In this document: positions 7,334 through 14,069 of the stretch, piece by piece
Numbering within the stretch: position 1 is the stretch's first letter
Layout of the letters: every line of letters starts with the position of its first letter
Assembly (NCBI GenBank): GCA_023436485.1
Contig: JAEZIU010000320.1
Coordinates: forward strand, 1-17,268
Reading direction: 5' to 3'
Source: Bacillota bacterium
GTDB lineage: Bacteria > Bacillota > Clostridia > Acetivibrionales > DSM-1351
DNA length: 17,268 nt
The notes under the pieces: model-generated
The model's input: the letters and a program-made list of their open reading frames with translations, nothing else
Database searches by the model: none
Told to the model about the DNA's origin: nothing
Position numbers and translations under genes: made by a program

Positions 7334-7414
7334 ATGCAACATTTTATTCCAATATGAGCTAATGCCTGTTTTTTTGTTTAGGAATATAGAGTAAAATATA
7401 TAATAGACAAGGTA
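7334..7414 (+). pseudogene. decayed partial copy of the 77-residue polymerase-companion gene
   Basis: This stretch aligns with bases 5422-5504 of the intact 77-residue gene. By hand I count about 68 of 83 columns identical, with two one-base deletions. The last 22 bases (7393-7414 against 5483-5504) are perfect. In the ancestral frame it now reads a stop, then EYRVKYIIDKVSE, then another stop, so it cannot make the protein. It ends 27 bases before the SRAP start codon, in the same orientation. The sequence TATAAT inside the copied block could now serve as a -10 element for the SRAP gene (inference). Shared descent rather than chance rests on the long perfect block plus collinear similarity upstream. 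Confidence 0.72.
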
Positions 7415-7441
7415 AGCGAGTGACTTGGAGGAGAAATATTT

Positions 7442-8062
7442 ATGTGTGGAAGATACGCTATTTTTACAGAGGAAGAAAATCAGGAACTCAGAAATATAGT
7501 TAATGATATTAATGATAAACTTAATGAAAAGGCTGCAACAATGAAAACAGGTGAGATTTTCCCCACTGATACCGTTCCGGTTATAACTGATATTTCTTCT
7601 GATGGTAAAAAATCAACTGATTTGTTCAAGTGGGGCTTTCCTAATTTCAAACAGTCCAGCGGGGTTATCATAAATGCCAGAAGTGAAACTGTTCATGAAA
7701 AACCAACCTTCAGAAAGCTTCTGCAATCAGGAAGATGTATTATCCCTGCAAGTGGTTTTTATGAATGGAGAAAAGCTGACGGTAAAAAAGAAAAGTATTT
7801 TATTCGCTCTGCAGCAGGTAATGTAATATACATGGCGGGACTGTACAATACCTTCACTGATAATTTGGGAACTGTAAATAACAGATTTGTTATCCTGACT
7901 ACAGATGCAAACGATCAGATGTCTTATATTCACAGCAGGATGCCTGTAATTTTAAGGCCAGAGGATTCTTTTGTCTGGCTTGATTGCAATAGTAATTATT
8001 TAAAGGTTGCAGAGCTTTTTAAACCTTACGGCGGAAGTATTTTGTTAAATAAAATTGGGTAA
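7442..8062 (+). CDS. SRAP / YedK family (HMCES-like) abasic-site DNA-protein crosslink protein
   Basis: SRAP proteins react with abasic sites in single-stranded DNA and hold them in a stable covalent link through the N-terminal cysteine. This protects the site during replication. The 206-residue length fits the bacterial family. The signature residues are all visible: MCGRY with Cys2 exposed after Met removal, NARSE at 78-82 (Asn78), SGFYEWR at 104-110 (Glu108) and SRMPVIL preceded by His164. The ATG at 7442 follows GGAGGAG by eight bases. I see no LexA box immediately upstream. Its closest same-strand neighbours are the decayed companion-gene copy and, further off, the SOS-controlled polymerase pair, consistent with a DNA-damage role. 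Confidence 0.95.
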   Translation: MCGRYAIFTEEENQELRNIVNDINDKLNEKAATMKTGEIFPTDTVPVITDISSDGKKSTDLFKWGFPNFKQSSGVIINARSETVHEKPTFRKLLQSGRCIIPASGFYEWRKADGKKEKYFIRSAAGNVIYMAGLYNTFTDNLGTVNNRFVILTTDANDQMSYIHSRMPVILRPEDSFVWLDCNSNYLKVAELFKPYGGSILLNKIG

Positions 8063-8065
8063 ATA

Positions 8066-8110
8066 AATCCGGTTTTATATGATTTTTAATTGATCATTGA
8101 AAACCGGATT
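8066..8110. terminator. bidirectional hairpin between convergent genes
   Basis: AATCCGGTTTT (8066-8076) pairs perfectly with AAAACCGGATT (8100-8110). An inner ATGAT/ATCAT stem extends the hairpin. It begins four bases after the SRAP stop and lies just past the end of the convergent hydrolase gene. The T-tracts are short, so efficiency is uncertain. Confidence 0.6.
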
Positions 8111-8121
8111 CAACAGGATTT

Positions 8122-9033
8122 CTATTTGTAAGGTAAATCTTTTACGATACCCAAAAGGTACTGCTTCATAATAGCAAAGTCGATTGCGTCTACAGTATTA
8201 TCTACATTAAGATCAAAAACTTCAGTGTATGTATGTTCAGAACTCATCAAATACTTCTTAAAAGCGGAGAAATCCAAAGCATCAATACTTCCGTCATTGT
8301 TATAATCTCCATATCCTATTGTAGGAGTACTAGTACCAAAAAAGTTAACTTTTTGCATTTCTGTCCACATAGCTTTTGCTGTTGCTACGCTTCCGGCTGT
8401 AGTAGGATGTATACCGTCAGATAGTGTATACTCTGATAAATGTCCGTCCCATGTTGGTCTTATATCAAAGAAATATGTTTCCGGCTTTACTGCTGCGTTA
8501 GCTACTGTAGATTGCATTATAGGTCTTAATGCATCCAATTTTCCCTTTAAACCGTTGAGATCTCCGTTTGGATTAGGATAGAACAAATAAAATACTTTAA
8601 CAACGCCATCAGCTTTCATTTGTTTCAATAGATTAGTAACTGCATCTGTTGCATTTTTTATAAAAGGAGTGCTTTCATTATATGGTGCAGGAGTATAACC
8701 TTGAAGGCAATCGTTTCCACCACCATCCATTATTACATACTTAACTTTGCCGGAACTAATACCATTTGTGTACTGAGAAGGAATTCCATTATTTGCTAGT
8801 GTAGCTCCGGATACTGGATTGTTTCTAAATCTATCATTTGCACCTAAAACACCAGCATTTCTAGCTTCATTTTCTAAGGCTCTGACAATTTCACCAGACA
8901 AAGCGAAATATGAATCTCCAATAACCATAACGTCACTTCCGTTGATTTGAGGGGTGGCAGCAAAAATAGTTGAGGGTGCAAAGCTTGCCAGAATAACAGC
9001 CATGATGATAGAAAATAAGAGTAGTTTTTTCAT
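8122..9033 (-). CDS. secreted SGNH/GDSL hydrolase with C-terminal type I dockerin (cellulosomal esterase-like)
   Basis: A 303-residue exported protein. Signal peptide 1 to about 25 (MKKLLLF core, cleavage near IFAA-TPQ). The SGNH domain covers about 30-230: GDSY at 39-42 with nucleophile Ser41, GGGND at 104-108 with Asn107, and DGIHP at 206-210 with Asp206 and His209. Such enzymes remove acyl groups from plant polysaccharides or other esters; the substrate cannot be told here. Residues 240-303 are a type I dockerin with two calcium loops, DYNNDGSIDALDF and DLNVDNTVDAIDF. It would dock the enzyme on a cohesin of the cellulosome scaffold. The Ala-Leu and Ala-Ile pairs are typical of C. cellulolyticum dockerins (recalled). 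The frame opens at a TTG at 9048, but GGAGGT stands nine bases before the ATG at 9033, which I prefer. Confidence 0.93.
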   Translation of the reverse strand: MKKLLLFSIIMAVILASFAPSTIFAATPQINGSDVMVIGDSYFALSGEIVRALENEARNAGVLGANDRFRNNPVSGATLANNGIPSQYTNGISSGKVKYVIMDGGGNDCLQGYTPAPYNESTPFIKNATDAVTNLLKQMKADGVVKVFYLFYPNPNGDLNGLKGKLDALRPIMQSTVANAAVKPETYFFDIRPTWDGHLSEYTLSDGIHPTTAGSVATAKAMWTEMQKVNFFGTSTPTIGYGDYNNDGSIDALDFSAFKKYLMSSEHTYTEVFDLNVDNTVDAIDFAIMKQYLLGIVKDLPYK

Positions 9034-9048
9034 GTTTCTTACCTCCAA

Positions 9049-9509
9049 AAGATAATTTTATATATGAATTCACTATGATACTAAAATTTTTATTGTGAGG
9101 TTTATGGCGAAGAAATAACTATTTTAACAATTTCATTGAATGCATTCGGTGAATTTCAATTTGTATTACATTATATTACATATTAGTAATTAAATAAAGG
9201 AAATATTGTAAAAACATAAAAAATATAGGAATTTTGAATAATATGTGGTTTGGGTTGAAGTTTTCTTATTAAAAACAAGGATATGGAAGACCAGGATCGG
9301 GCTGGCATGGTAGTACCAGAGGGCTAGAGGTTATTTTTCTTCATTTCGTTTTTTTGTTCGAGCTTTCCGAAACGTACACTTTTTAAAGTAAACTTATTAT
9401 CCGATAGTAGTTGAAATTAGTGCTTTTCGAGAGTTTTTTCAATCAACCCGTTCTATATTTATAACTATGTTCAGCGACTAACCTCAAATCTTTAAACGAT
9501 TTATAATAT
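9049..9509. other. 460-base AT-rich intergenic region
   Basis: No supportable gene. The part nearest the hydrolase must hold its promoter, but several TA-rich hexamers compete and none is convincing. At about 9286-9330 there is a short GC-richer patch (GAAGACCAGGATCGGGCTGG and on) that is unlike its surroundings. It shows weak likeness to the tRNA-Leu 3' region and no coding sense that I can defend. Confidence 0.5.
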
Positions 9510-11048
9510 TTATGGTAATATATGAGTCCCATCTGGCGTACTTAGTTCTTCATTCCATCCCGAGTTTATATAATCTTGAACAAATGATGGATGTTTATGA
9601 GAATTATAGTACGGCGAAAACTTAATATGCCTTCCATAACTATAAACGATTCTACCGTCCTTTTCATTCCTAGGTATATTATTGGGACAACTGTGATGTC
9701 CCTCAAAATAAACACCACCATGGTGTGAAGCAACTAACCAGTCTAAATCATTAAAGTAGCAAGTCTCGATATGCTCATACCGATTATCTCCAGGAATTAA
9801 ATACCTGCGGACAACATCATTACCTTCTTCATCTGTCTTTACTAATTGAACAAGAAGTCCAATCCCATTATTATGCCAATGAGTATCTCTGCCTTTTGCA
9901 ACAAAAATTGTACCAATAGGATCAACATTTTGATCTGAATAGGCAACATAAAGATTACCAGCGTCAGATAATTCGACTCCAAGCTTGTACGCTTCCGGAC
10001 TAAGTTTTTGTCTTGGAACTATCCACATACAATTATATGCATCCTTGAAATAGCGTATACTAACCCAATGGTCTCTATGCCAATGTGATAACACTATTGG
10101 TGGTTTATTTGATAAATCTAAAGATATCGAACCTAAAGGATATGTAATACTATCCCGTCTCTCTCCACCACCAAAATCGAGGTATAAAACTGGTTTTAGC
10201 TGTGAATCACATACGGCAGTACATAAACCTTGTCCAACATTATATACTGCTACATGATATTTTTCATCCTTAGAATACCCTTTTAAGTCCGGATCAATCT
10301 TGTAATTTAAATCATCAAAGTTAAAGTACCTGGATAAATTCCTTTTTACACCTTCATCAACTGTACGAATTGATTTGAGTCTAAATGGTATGTTTGGCTC
10401 AATTTCACCTTCATGAATAATTTCAGCAGCATAGTCTAAATACACAACTGCATTACTTTTATCTTTCGATGTGAAGCTACCTTCTATTAGAAACCAATCA
10501 TGTTCGACAAGATAATATTCCTTGTTTAAGTCATGCTTTGATGCTCTGTATACGCTATAAAAATCTCTTTTATCAATTTCTAAGCAAAGATTAAAAGTAT
10601 CAAGCTTTTTAATAAATTCACTTTTATTCGCCTGAATACTATCAAAGCCCTCTTCATTTAGAACAAACGATAGGTCTAAGCAATCTACCATGTTAAAATC
10701 TAAGATCAGGTTGTTGTCACAATCAGAGTACAAGTCAAGAAACCCATAAAATCTGTTTTTGATTCTTTGAAACAGTTCTTTATTTTTGTAGTTAACCTTT
10801 TTAATGCTGTCCAAATAATCATCTAAACTAACAATTTCTTTTCCCATATCCCTAAGTTCTTTATCTTTAGCAGTATCTTTTAGTCTAAATTCAAAGAAAT
10901 TGTTAAAAAAAACAGGGTCGTTTTTAAGCCTATCCCCAAAAGTCTTTTCTATGGCTTGTTTAATATATATATCATGATTATTACTTCTAAAATCAACACT
11001 GATCCTATTATAAGGATCTCGCAATTCGTATCTGTATATAAATGCCAT
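9510..11048 (-). CDS. metallo-beta-lactamase-fold protein with long uncharacterised N-terminal region
   Basis: A 512-residue protein without signal peptide or membrane segment. The C-terminal part, from about 262, is a ComEC-like MBL fold. It has YNVGQGL at 269-275 (the usual DVGQGD position), LDFGGG, then the metal motif HWHRDH at 322-327, PGD at 419-421, SHHGG at 441-445 and SHKHP at 483-487. The ligand set looks complete, so hydrolase activity, perhaps on nucleic acid or a nucleotide, is expected. Residues 1-260 match nothing I recognise; they are charged and mixed alpha/beta. The variant Gly-Leu after NVGQ replaces the usual Gly-Asp. A GGGGG site precedes the ATG. The neighbour upstream is a 173-residue unknown, 153 bases away, in a defence-like region. 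A role in phage or plasmid defence is inference from context only. Confidence 0.8.
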   Translation of the reverse strand: MAFIYRYELRDPYNRISVDFRSNNHDIYIKQAIEKTFGDRLKNDPVFFNNFFEFRLKDTAKDKELRDMGKEIVSLDDYLDSIKKVNYKNKELFQRIKNRFYGFLDLYSDCDNNLILDFNMVDCLDLSFVLNEEGFDSIQANKSEFIKKLDTFNLCLEIDKRDFYSVYRASKHDLNKEYYLVEHDWFLIEGSFTSKDKSNAVVYLDYAAEIIHEGEIEPNIPFRLKSIRTVDEGVKRNLSRYFNFDDLNYKIDPDLKGYSKDEKYHVAVYNVGQGLCTAVCDSQLKPVLYLDFGGGERRDSITYPLGSISLDLSNKPPIVLSHWHRDHWVSIRYFKDAYNCMWIVPRQKLSPEAYKLGVELSDAGNLYVAYSDQNVDPIGTIFVAKGRDTHWHNNGIGLLVQLVKTDEEGNDVVRRYLIPGDNRYEHIETCYFNDLDWLVASHHGGVYFEGHHSCPNNIPRNEKDGRIVYSYGRHIKFSPYYNSHKHPSFVQDYINSGWNEELSTPDGTHILP

Positions 11049-11201
11049 ATATACCCCCTATTTAACGTATAAACTCTCAGTCACGGTTTACATTTCTAAA
11101 GTTAAGATAATAAAAAAATCAATCTTAGCTATTTTCTTTATATAAAATAGTATATCTTTCAATTTGCTTGGGGCAAGTTCCATGTATCAAATTTGTTCAA
11201 T

Positions 11202-11723
11202 TTATTTTCCCTCAACCCATCGGTCCATAAAATCCCAATCCTTAACTTTTCCATTATCTTTTAGTATATTAAGGTAAATTCCATCGCCTTTTCCGACCTG
11301 CCAAATTGCCTGAGCAGAATTACCATTATCACTGATTCCAGATTTTTTTACGTATTTGAAAAATTCATCTTTACCAGGTCCGAAGGTTTCTGCAACATAT
11401 GAAACCAGGTAGATATCTATCACACTTGCTCCTAAGTCAGATGGCCTTTTTGAAAGGATATGCTGTCGAATGATATCTTTCCATTTATGCTTAGAGGTGT
11501 TTAATATGGTTGTCTTTATTTCATCGACCAGATATGCTTTATAACTTCTTTTTTCCCAAGGCTTTAACTGTTCAAAATCTCCATTAGCAGCAACAAGCTT
11601 TTCAAGCATATTTTCAACATTACATACTGTCGGGATAATTTTTGTAGTAAGACTCCTACCTCTTAAGTTATCAGGTAGAATATGCTTTATTTTATCAATG
11701 TATTTTTGATTTACTTGTTCCAA
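11202..11723 (-). CDS. hypothetical protein, 173 residues, next to the MBL protein
   Basis: I do not recognise a family. The protein is soluble, Lys-rich (KIKHILPDNLRGRSL at the start) and probably helical in the first 110 residues. A Trp/Gly-containing C-terminal part follows (QAIWQVGKGDGIYLN, DWDFMDRWVEGK). No signal peptide, membrane helix or known catalytic motif is visible. It begins with TTG, ten bases after an AGGAG in GATAGGAGAT; no ATG with a ribosome site is available. It is codirectional with the nuclease gene, the broken C39-like gene and the MBL gene. Its position before the MBL gene makes a partner or regulator role conceivable, but nothing in the sequence shows it. Confidence 0.6.
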   Translation of the reverse strand: MEQVNQKYIDKIKHILPDNLRGRSLTTKIIPTVCNVENMLEKLVAANGDFEQLKPWEKRSYKAYLVDEIKTTILNTSKHKWKDIIRQHILSKRPSDLGASVIDIYLVSYVAETFGPGKDEFFKYVKKSGISDNGNSAQAIWQVGKGDGIYLNILKDNGKVKDWDFMDRWVEGK

Positions 11724-11792
11724 AATAAATATCTCCTATCATCAGTTTATATATGATTAAGTTATCTTAACCAGTTGTTTTTATGTTGACTT

Positions 11793-12312
11793 CTATGTAA
11801 CACGTTTGAGCAAACAGCAACTCCTGCCCTCTATAGGACCAAAGGAATACATCTGATATTCCGTAGATTCAAGTCTACCTCTTAAAACCTTCAAATTATA
11901 ATTCCGCTCACCTTTTATCCACCCCATAAAATGCTTTCCGAGTTCCTGAACTGCTGTATCCGGTAATATGGATCAAAAAAGTATAGGTACTCGCTATCTG
12001 CACCGGTACATAACATATAGTGATATATTGAACCTGACTTATTAAAACATACAGAACATAAAGCTACACCACCGGAATTTAAACATTTTACTATTCTATT
12101 GTTCTGGGTCAGTTGAACCTCTTCTTGCTTAAGATATTCACATTTCAATGCAAAGTTCTTATTTTTCACTGTAAACAGCTCAAGCCATTGTAAAATAAAT
12201 TGGCATGCCAAACCTGTTGTACCGCCTTTGCCAACAGATAATTCAAAGCATTTAAAAAAGTTGTAGGCACACATTCAAATTCAGTTGATTGGCACTTAAG
12301 CGGTATTTTCAT
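11793..12312 (-). pseudogene. frameshifted C39-like cysteine peptidase gene
   Basis: Three pieces in different frames belong to one protein. Piece 1 starts at the ATG at 12312, behind GAGGTAA, and reads MKIPLKCQSTEFECVPTTFL with the expected catalytic Cys14. Piece 2 (about 12235-11915) reads GKGGTTGLACQFILQWLELF, then CLNSGGVALCSV and YHYMLCTGAD..YLYFFDPYYR, supplying the family's His and Asp. Piece 3 reads RNYNLKVLRGRLESTEYQMY and SFGPIEGRSCCLL and ends at a TAG at 11793-11795. Intact relatives, as I recall them, have some 20-25 more residues between pieces 1 and 2, so an internal deletion with frameshift is likely there. A one-base loss near 11932 separates pieces 2 and 3. A 119-codon open frame survives inside but starts in the wrong frame. 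Confidence 0.8.
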
Positions 12313-12348
12313 TACAAATTACCTCACTGCTATAATTAATATTTAAAT

Positions 12349-13284
12349 TTATTTCAGTTTAAAACAATCAACCTTTAAACCATATACAACGACTTCTATT
12401 TCCAGTAGATCACAAGCTTTTTGCAATTTTGGTGATACTTTACCATCACAAATTATCATTTTTCTTATATTTCTATCTGGAAATTCGGTTTTGATGTCTC
12501 TTACATAACTTGAAATCTGTATTGGAATATTATCAGTTAGGCAATCTGGACCTTTTAGTTCAGCTACAATCAAGTTTCCTTTCAAATCCTCTAAAAGTAA
12601 ATCTAGTCTATCACCATCAGGTAGGACTTTTTCATAATCAATGACTTTAACTCCACTTTCTATTATCTCTGGGTTCTTGCGTATCAACTTTTGAATTTCA
12701 CTCTCTTTTACTTGATGAACTTCATCAAATGGAATTATGTCCTCGCCCTCATCATAGAAATAAAGGTGGTACTGCACTGCATCTGCATTCTCGATCTTAA
12801 CATTGTTTTCACGCTTATTTATTTCGTCAAGTAAAGTCCTTATATCATTTGAGTTTAATTCCCTGTGAGATCTGGTAGCAGATCCAATAATTTGAACCTC
12901 AGATCTCTTGTTGTTTGATAGATCACTAAAATTAATATTTAAAGACAACTTCTCTGCAAGAGTTTTGTTAAAACGAAGTGGTTTTCTTAGCCTCTTTGAT
13001 AAGCACTTATCGCCAATAAATACCCAGTCATCAAATTGTGCATCACAAGTAATATTCAGATCAGCCTGGGCAATTTTTCTTGAGATTACTTTATCGATAA
13101 CAATATAGCATGTAATATATTTTTCAGAACCAATTTTTGTATGAAAGAAAAGGTAACTGCCTTTTGAAAGCTTATTCTTAAGGTTTTCACCTCGTGATCC
13201 ACTATCACCATAAATTAATTGTTTGAAATCCGGATCTTTATGTCCCTTTATTGGTGTATACGGAATTAAATAACTTATTGTCAT
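12349..13284 (-). CDS. Nmad3-like domain fused to a NucS-like PD-(D/E)XK nuclease
   Basis: A 311-residue cytoplasmic protein with two parts. The C-terminal part (about 190-305) looks like the nuclease domain of NucS/DUF91 proteins. It has ESEIQKLIRKNPEIIE at 194-209, RLDLL with Asp228, AELKG with Glu242 and Lys244, and QISSY at 256-260 as the QxxxY element. All expected PD-(D/E)XK residues are present. The N-terminal part (about 1-110) has GHKDPDF..LIYGD.GSR followed by GSYLFFHTK and YITCYIVIDKV. This recalls the HLDPxF-TYGD and GDLLVFY-YIIGYF patterns of the nucleotide-modification-associated domain Nmad3, a PUA-like fold (recalled, moderate trust). A modified-base reader fused to a nuclease would fit a modification-dependent restriction enzyme; that function is inference. 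GGGGGAG precedes the ATG. It follows a ruined type I methylase remnant. Confidence 0.72.
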   Translation of the reverse strand: MTISYLIPYTPIKGHKDPDFKQLIYGDSGSRGENLKNKLSKGSYLFFHTKIGSEKYITCYIVIDKVISRKIAQADLNITCDAQFDDWVFIGDKCLSKRLRKPLRFNKTLAEKLSLNINFSDLSNNKRSEVQIIGSATRSHRELNSNDIRTLLDEINKRENNVKIENADAVQYHLYFYDEGEDIIPFDEVHQVKESEIQKLIRKNPEIIESGVKVIDYEKVLPDGDRLDLLLEDLKGNLIVAELKGPDCLTDNIPIQISSYVRDIKTEFPDRNIRKMIICDGKVSPKLQKACDLLEIEVVVYGLKVDCFKLK

Positions 13285-13343
13285 ATTATCTCCCCCACAT
13301 CAAATAAAATAGTATTGTCCCTTGCAAAATTATTTTAACAGAA

Positions 13344-13677
13344 TTACTTATATAGAATGGTGTCACTCAATCGCTCATAAACTACCGGAAACAGCATATC
13401 CTTAAGTTGATTCTGGAACTTTGCGTCATCTAAAACCTTATTAAACAAAGTTTCATTCTGCCCAAAACGGCTAAAGAATTAAGTTCTTGCAGGTATACTT
13501 GTGCAACTGATAACATCCTCCCCAGTACCACAGGCAGGGTCATACAGCTTTCCAATTGTACTATCTTTTCTAAGCACATCAGAGTCTCATTGAAACGTAT
13601 ACGGTTCAGCTATACTCCATATAAAATTTGCTTTTTCCCGAAAGTTAATTATTCGTATATTTTCCAGCTTATTAAAA
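13344..13677 (-). pseudogene. remnant of a type I restriction-modification gene (HsdM-like)
   Basis: One minus-strand frame with two internal stops carries recognisable methylase text. First comes NFREKANFIWSIAE, the N-terminal signature of HsdM subunits. After a stop comes GKLYDPACGTGEDVIS, the S-adenosylmethionine motif I (DPACGTG) of N6-adenine methylases. After a second stop comes RFGQNETLFNKVLDD and LKDMLFPVVYERL, which I cannot place securely and which may derive from another type I subunit. An intact HsdM needs roughly 500 residues, and over 100 are missing between the first two blocks. The frame ends at TAA at 13344-13346. The remnant is dead and lies between the tRNA-Leu terminator and the nuclease gene. 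Confidence 0.72.
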
Positions 13678-13852
13678 TGAATTTGTTTCAAGTCATCGTT
13701 TGTTATTTACTAAATAATACCATATTTTGTAGATTAAATGAAGATTTTTGCAACTTTACTGCATATAAAATAATACCAAGCATTTCTATTGTTGCAAATC
13801 GAATTTACAACAAAAAAGTGCGAAAAATACTTCCGTTAGCAAAACTGCATAT

Positions 13853-13895
13853 AAAAAACAAGGGTTTCAGCTATTCGCTGAAACCCTTGTTTTTT
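13853..13895. terminator. strong bidirectional intrinsic terminator after tRNA-Leu
   Basis: A perfect 19-bp stem joins AAAAAACAAGGGTTTCAGC (13853-13871) and its complement (13877-13895) around the loop TATTC. On the minus strand it ends the tRNA-Leu transcript, with the last T of the plus-strand arm touching the tRNA CCA end. Runs of A and T on both sides let it work in either direction. Confidence 0.9.
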
Positions 13896-13981
13896 GGTGC
13901 CGAAGACCGGAATCGAACCGGTACGATATCACTATCGCTGGATTTTGAGTCCAGTGCGTCTGCCAGTTTCACCACTTCGGC
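13895..13981 (-). tRNA. tRNA-Leu (anticodon CAA)
   Basis: The minus strand gives an 87-base class II tRNA. The acceptor stem is GCCGAAG pairing with CTTCGGC, followed by an encoded ACCA. The D arm is TGGTGAAACTGGCAGACGC. The anticodon stem-loop is CTGGA-CTCAAAA-TCCAG, so the anticodon is CAA, reading UUG. A long variable arm (CGATAGTGATATCG) marks the leucine class, and the T arm is CCGGTTCGATTCCGG. The 3' CCA is encoded. It is followed directly by a strong terminator and then by the accessory region. Confidence 0.96.
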
Positions 13982-14005
13982 ATACATAACATCTGCTGCT
14001 TGTAT

Positions 14006-14034
14006 ATATTAACACAGAAAGTCTTATAACGCAA
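14006..14034 (-). promoter_or_regulatory. probable promoter of tRNA-Leu
   Basis: On the minus strand TTGCGT (14029-14034), 17 bases, TAATAT (14006-14011), placed about 25 bases before the mature tRNA 5' end. This fits a separate tRNA transcript rather than reliance on the flagellar operon. Confidence 0.6.
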
Positions 14035-14069
14035 TACTAAAATTACAAAAAACTAATAATTTTTAAAAG

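Noticed and set aside
7381..7441. A LexA box before the SRAP gene
   Set aside because: I found no GAAC-N4-GTTC pattern there; SOS control of SRAP cannot be claimed from the sequence.
9286..9310. GAAGACC..GATCG likeness to the tRNA-Leu 3' region, as an island attachment site
   Set aside because: Only about 15 of 22 positions agree, with no long perfect core and no integrase gene in the window.
11915..12274. 119-codon frame as an intact gene
   Set aside because: Its start lies in a shifted frame over the catalytic-cysteine region; the true N-terminus and C-terminus are in other frames, so it is part of a pseudogene.
13744..13858. Repeated CTGCATATAAAA motif as a regulatory or repeat element
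   Set aside because: Only two imperfect copies in AT-rich sequence, with no regular spacing; probably chance.
13590..14012. Plus-strand open frame of 140 codons
   Set aside because: Its second half is an antisense reading of tRNA-Leu and the terminator, and its first half is AT-rich sequence antisense to the HsdM remnant. It has no ribosome site.
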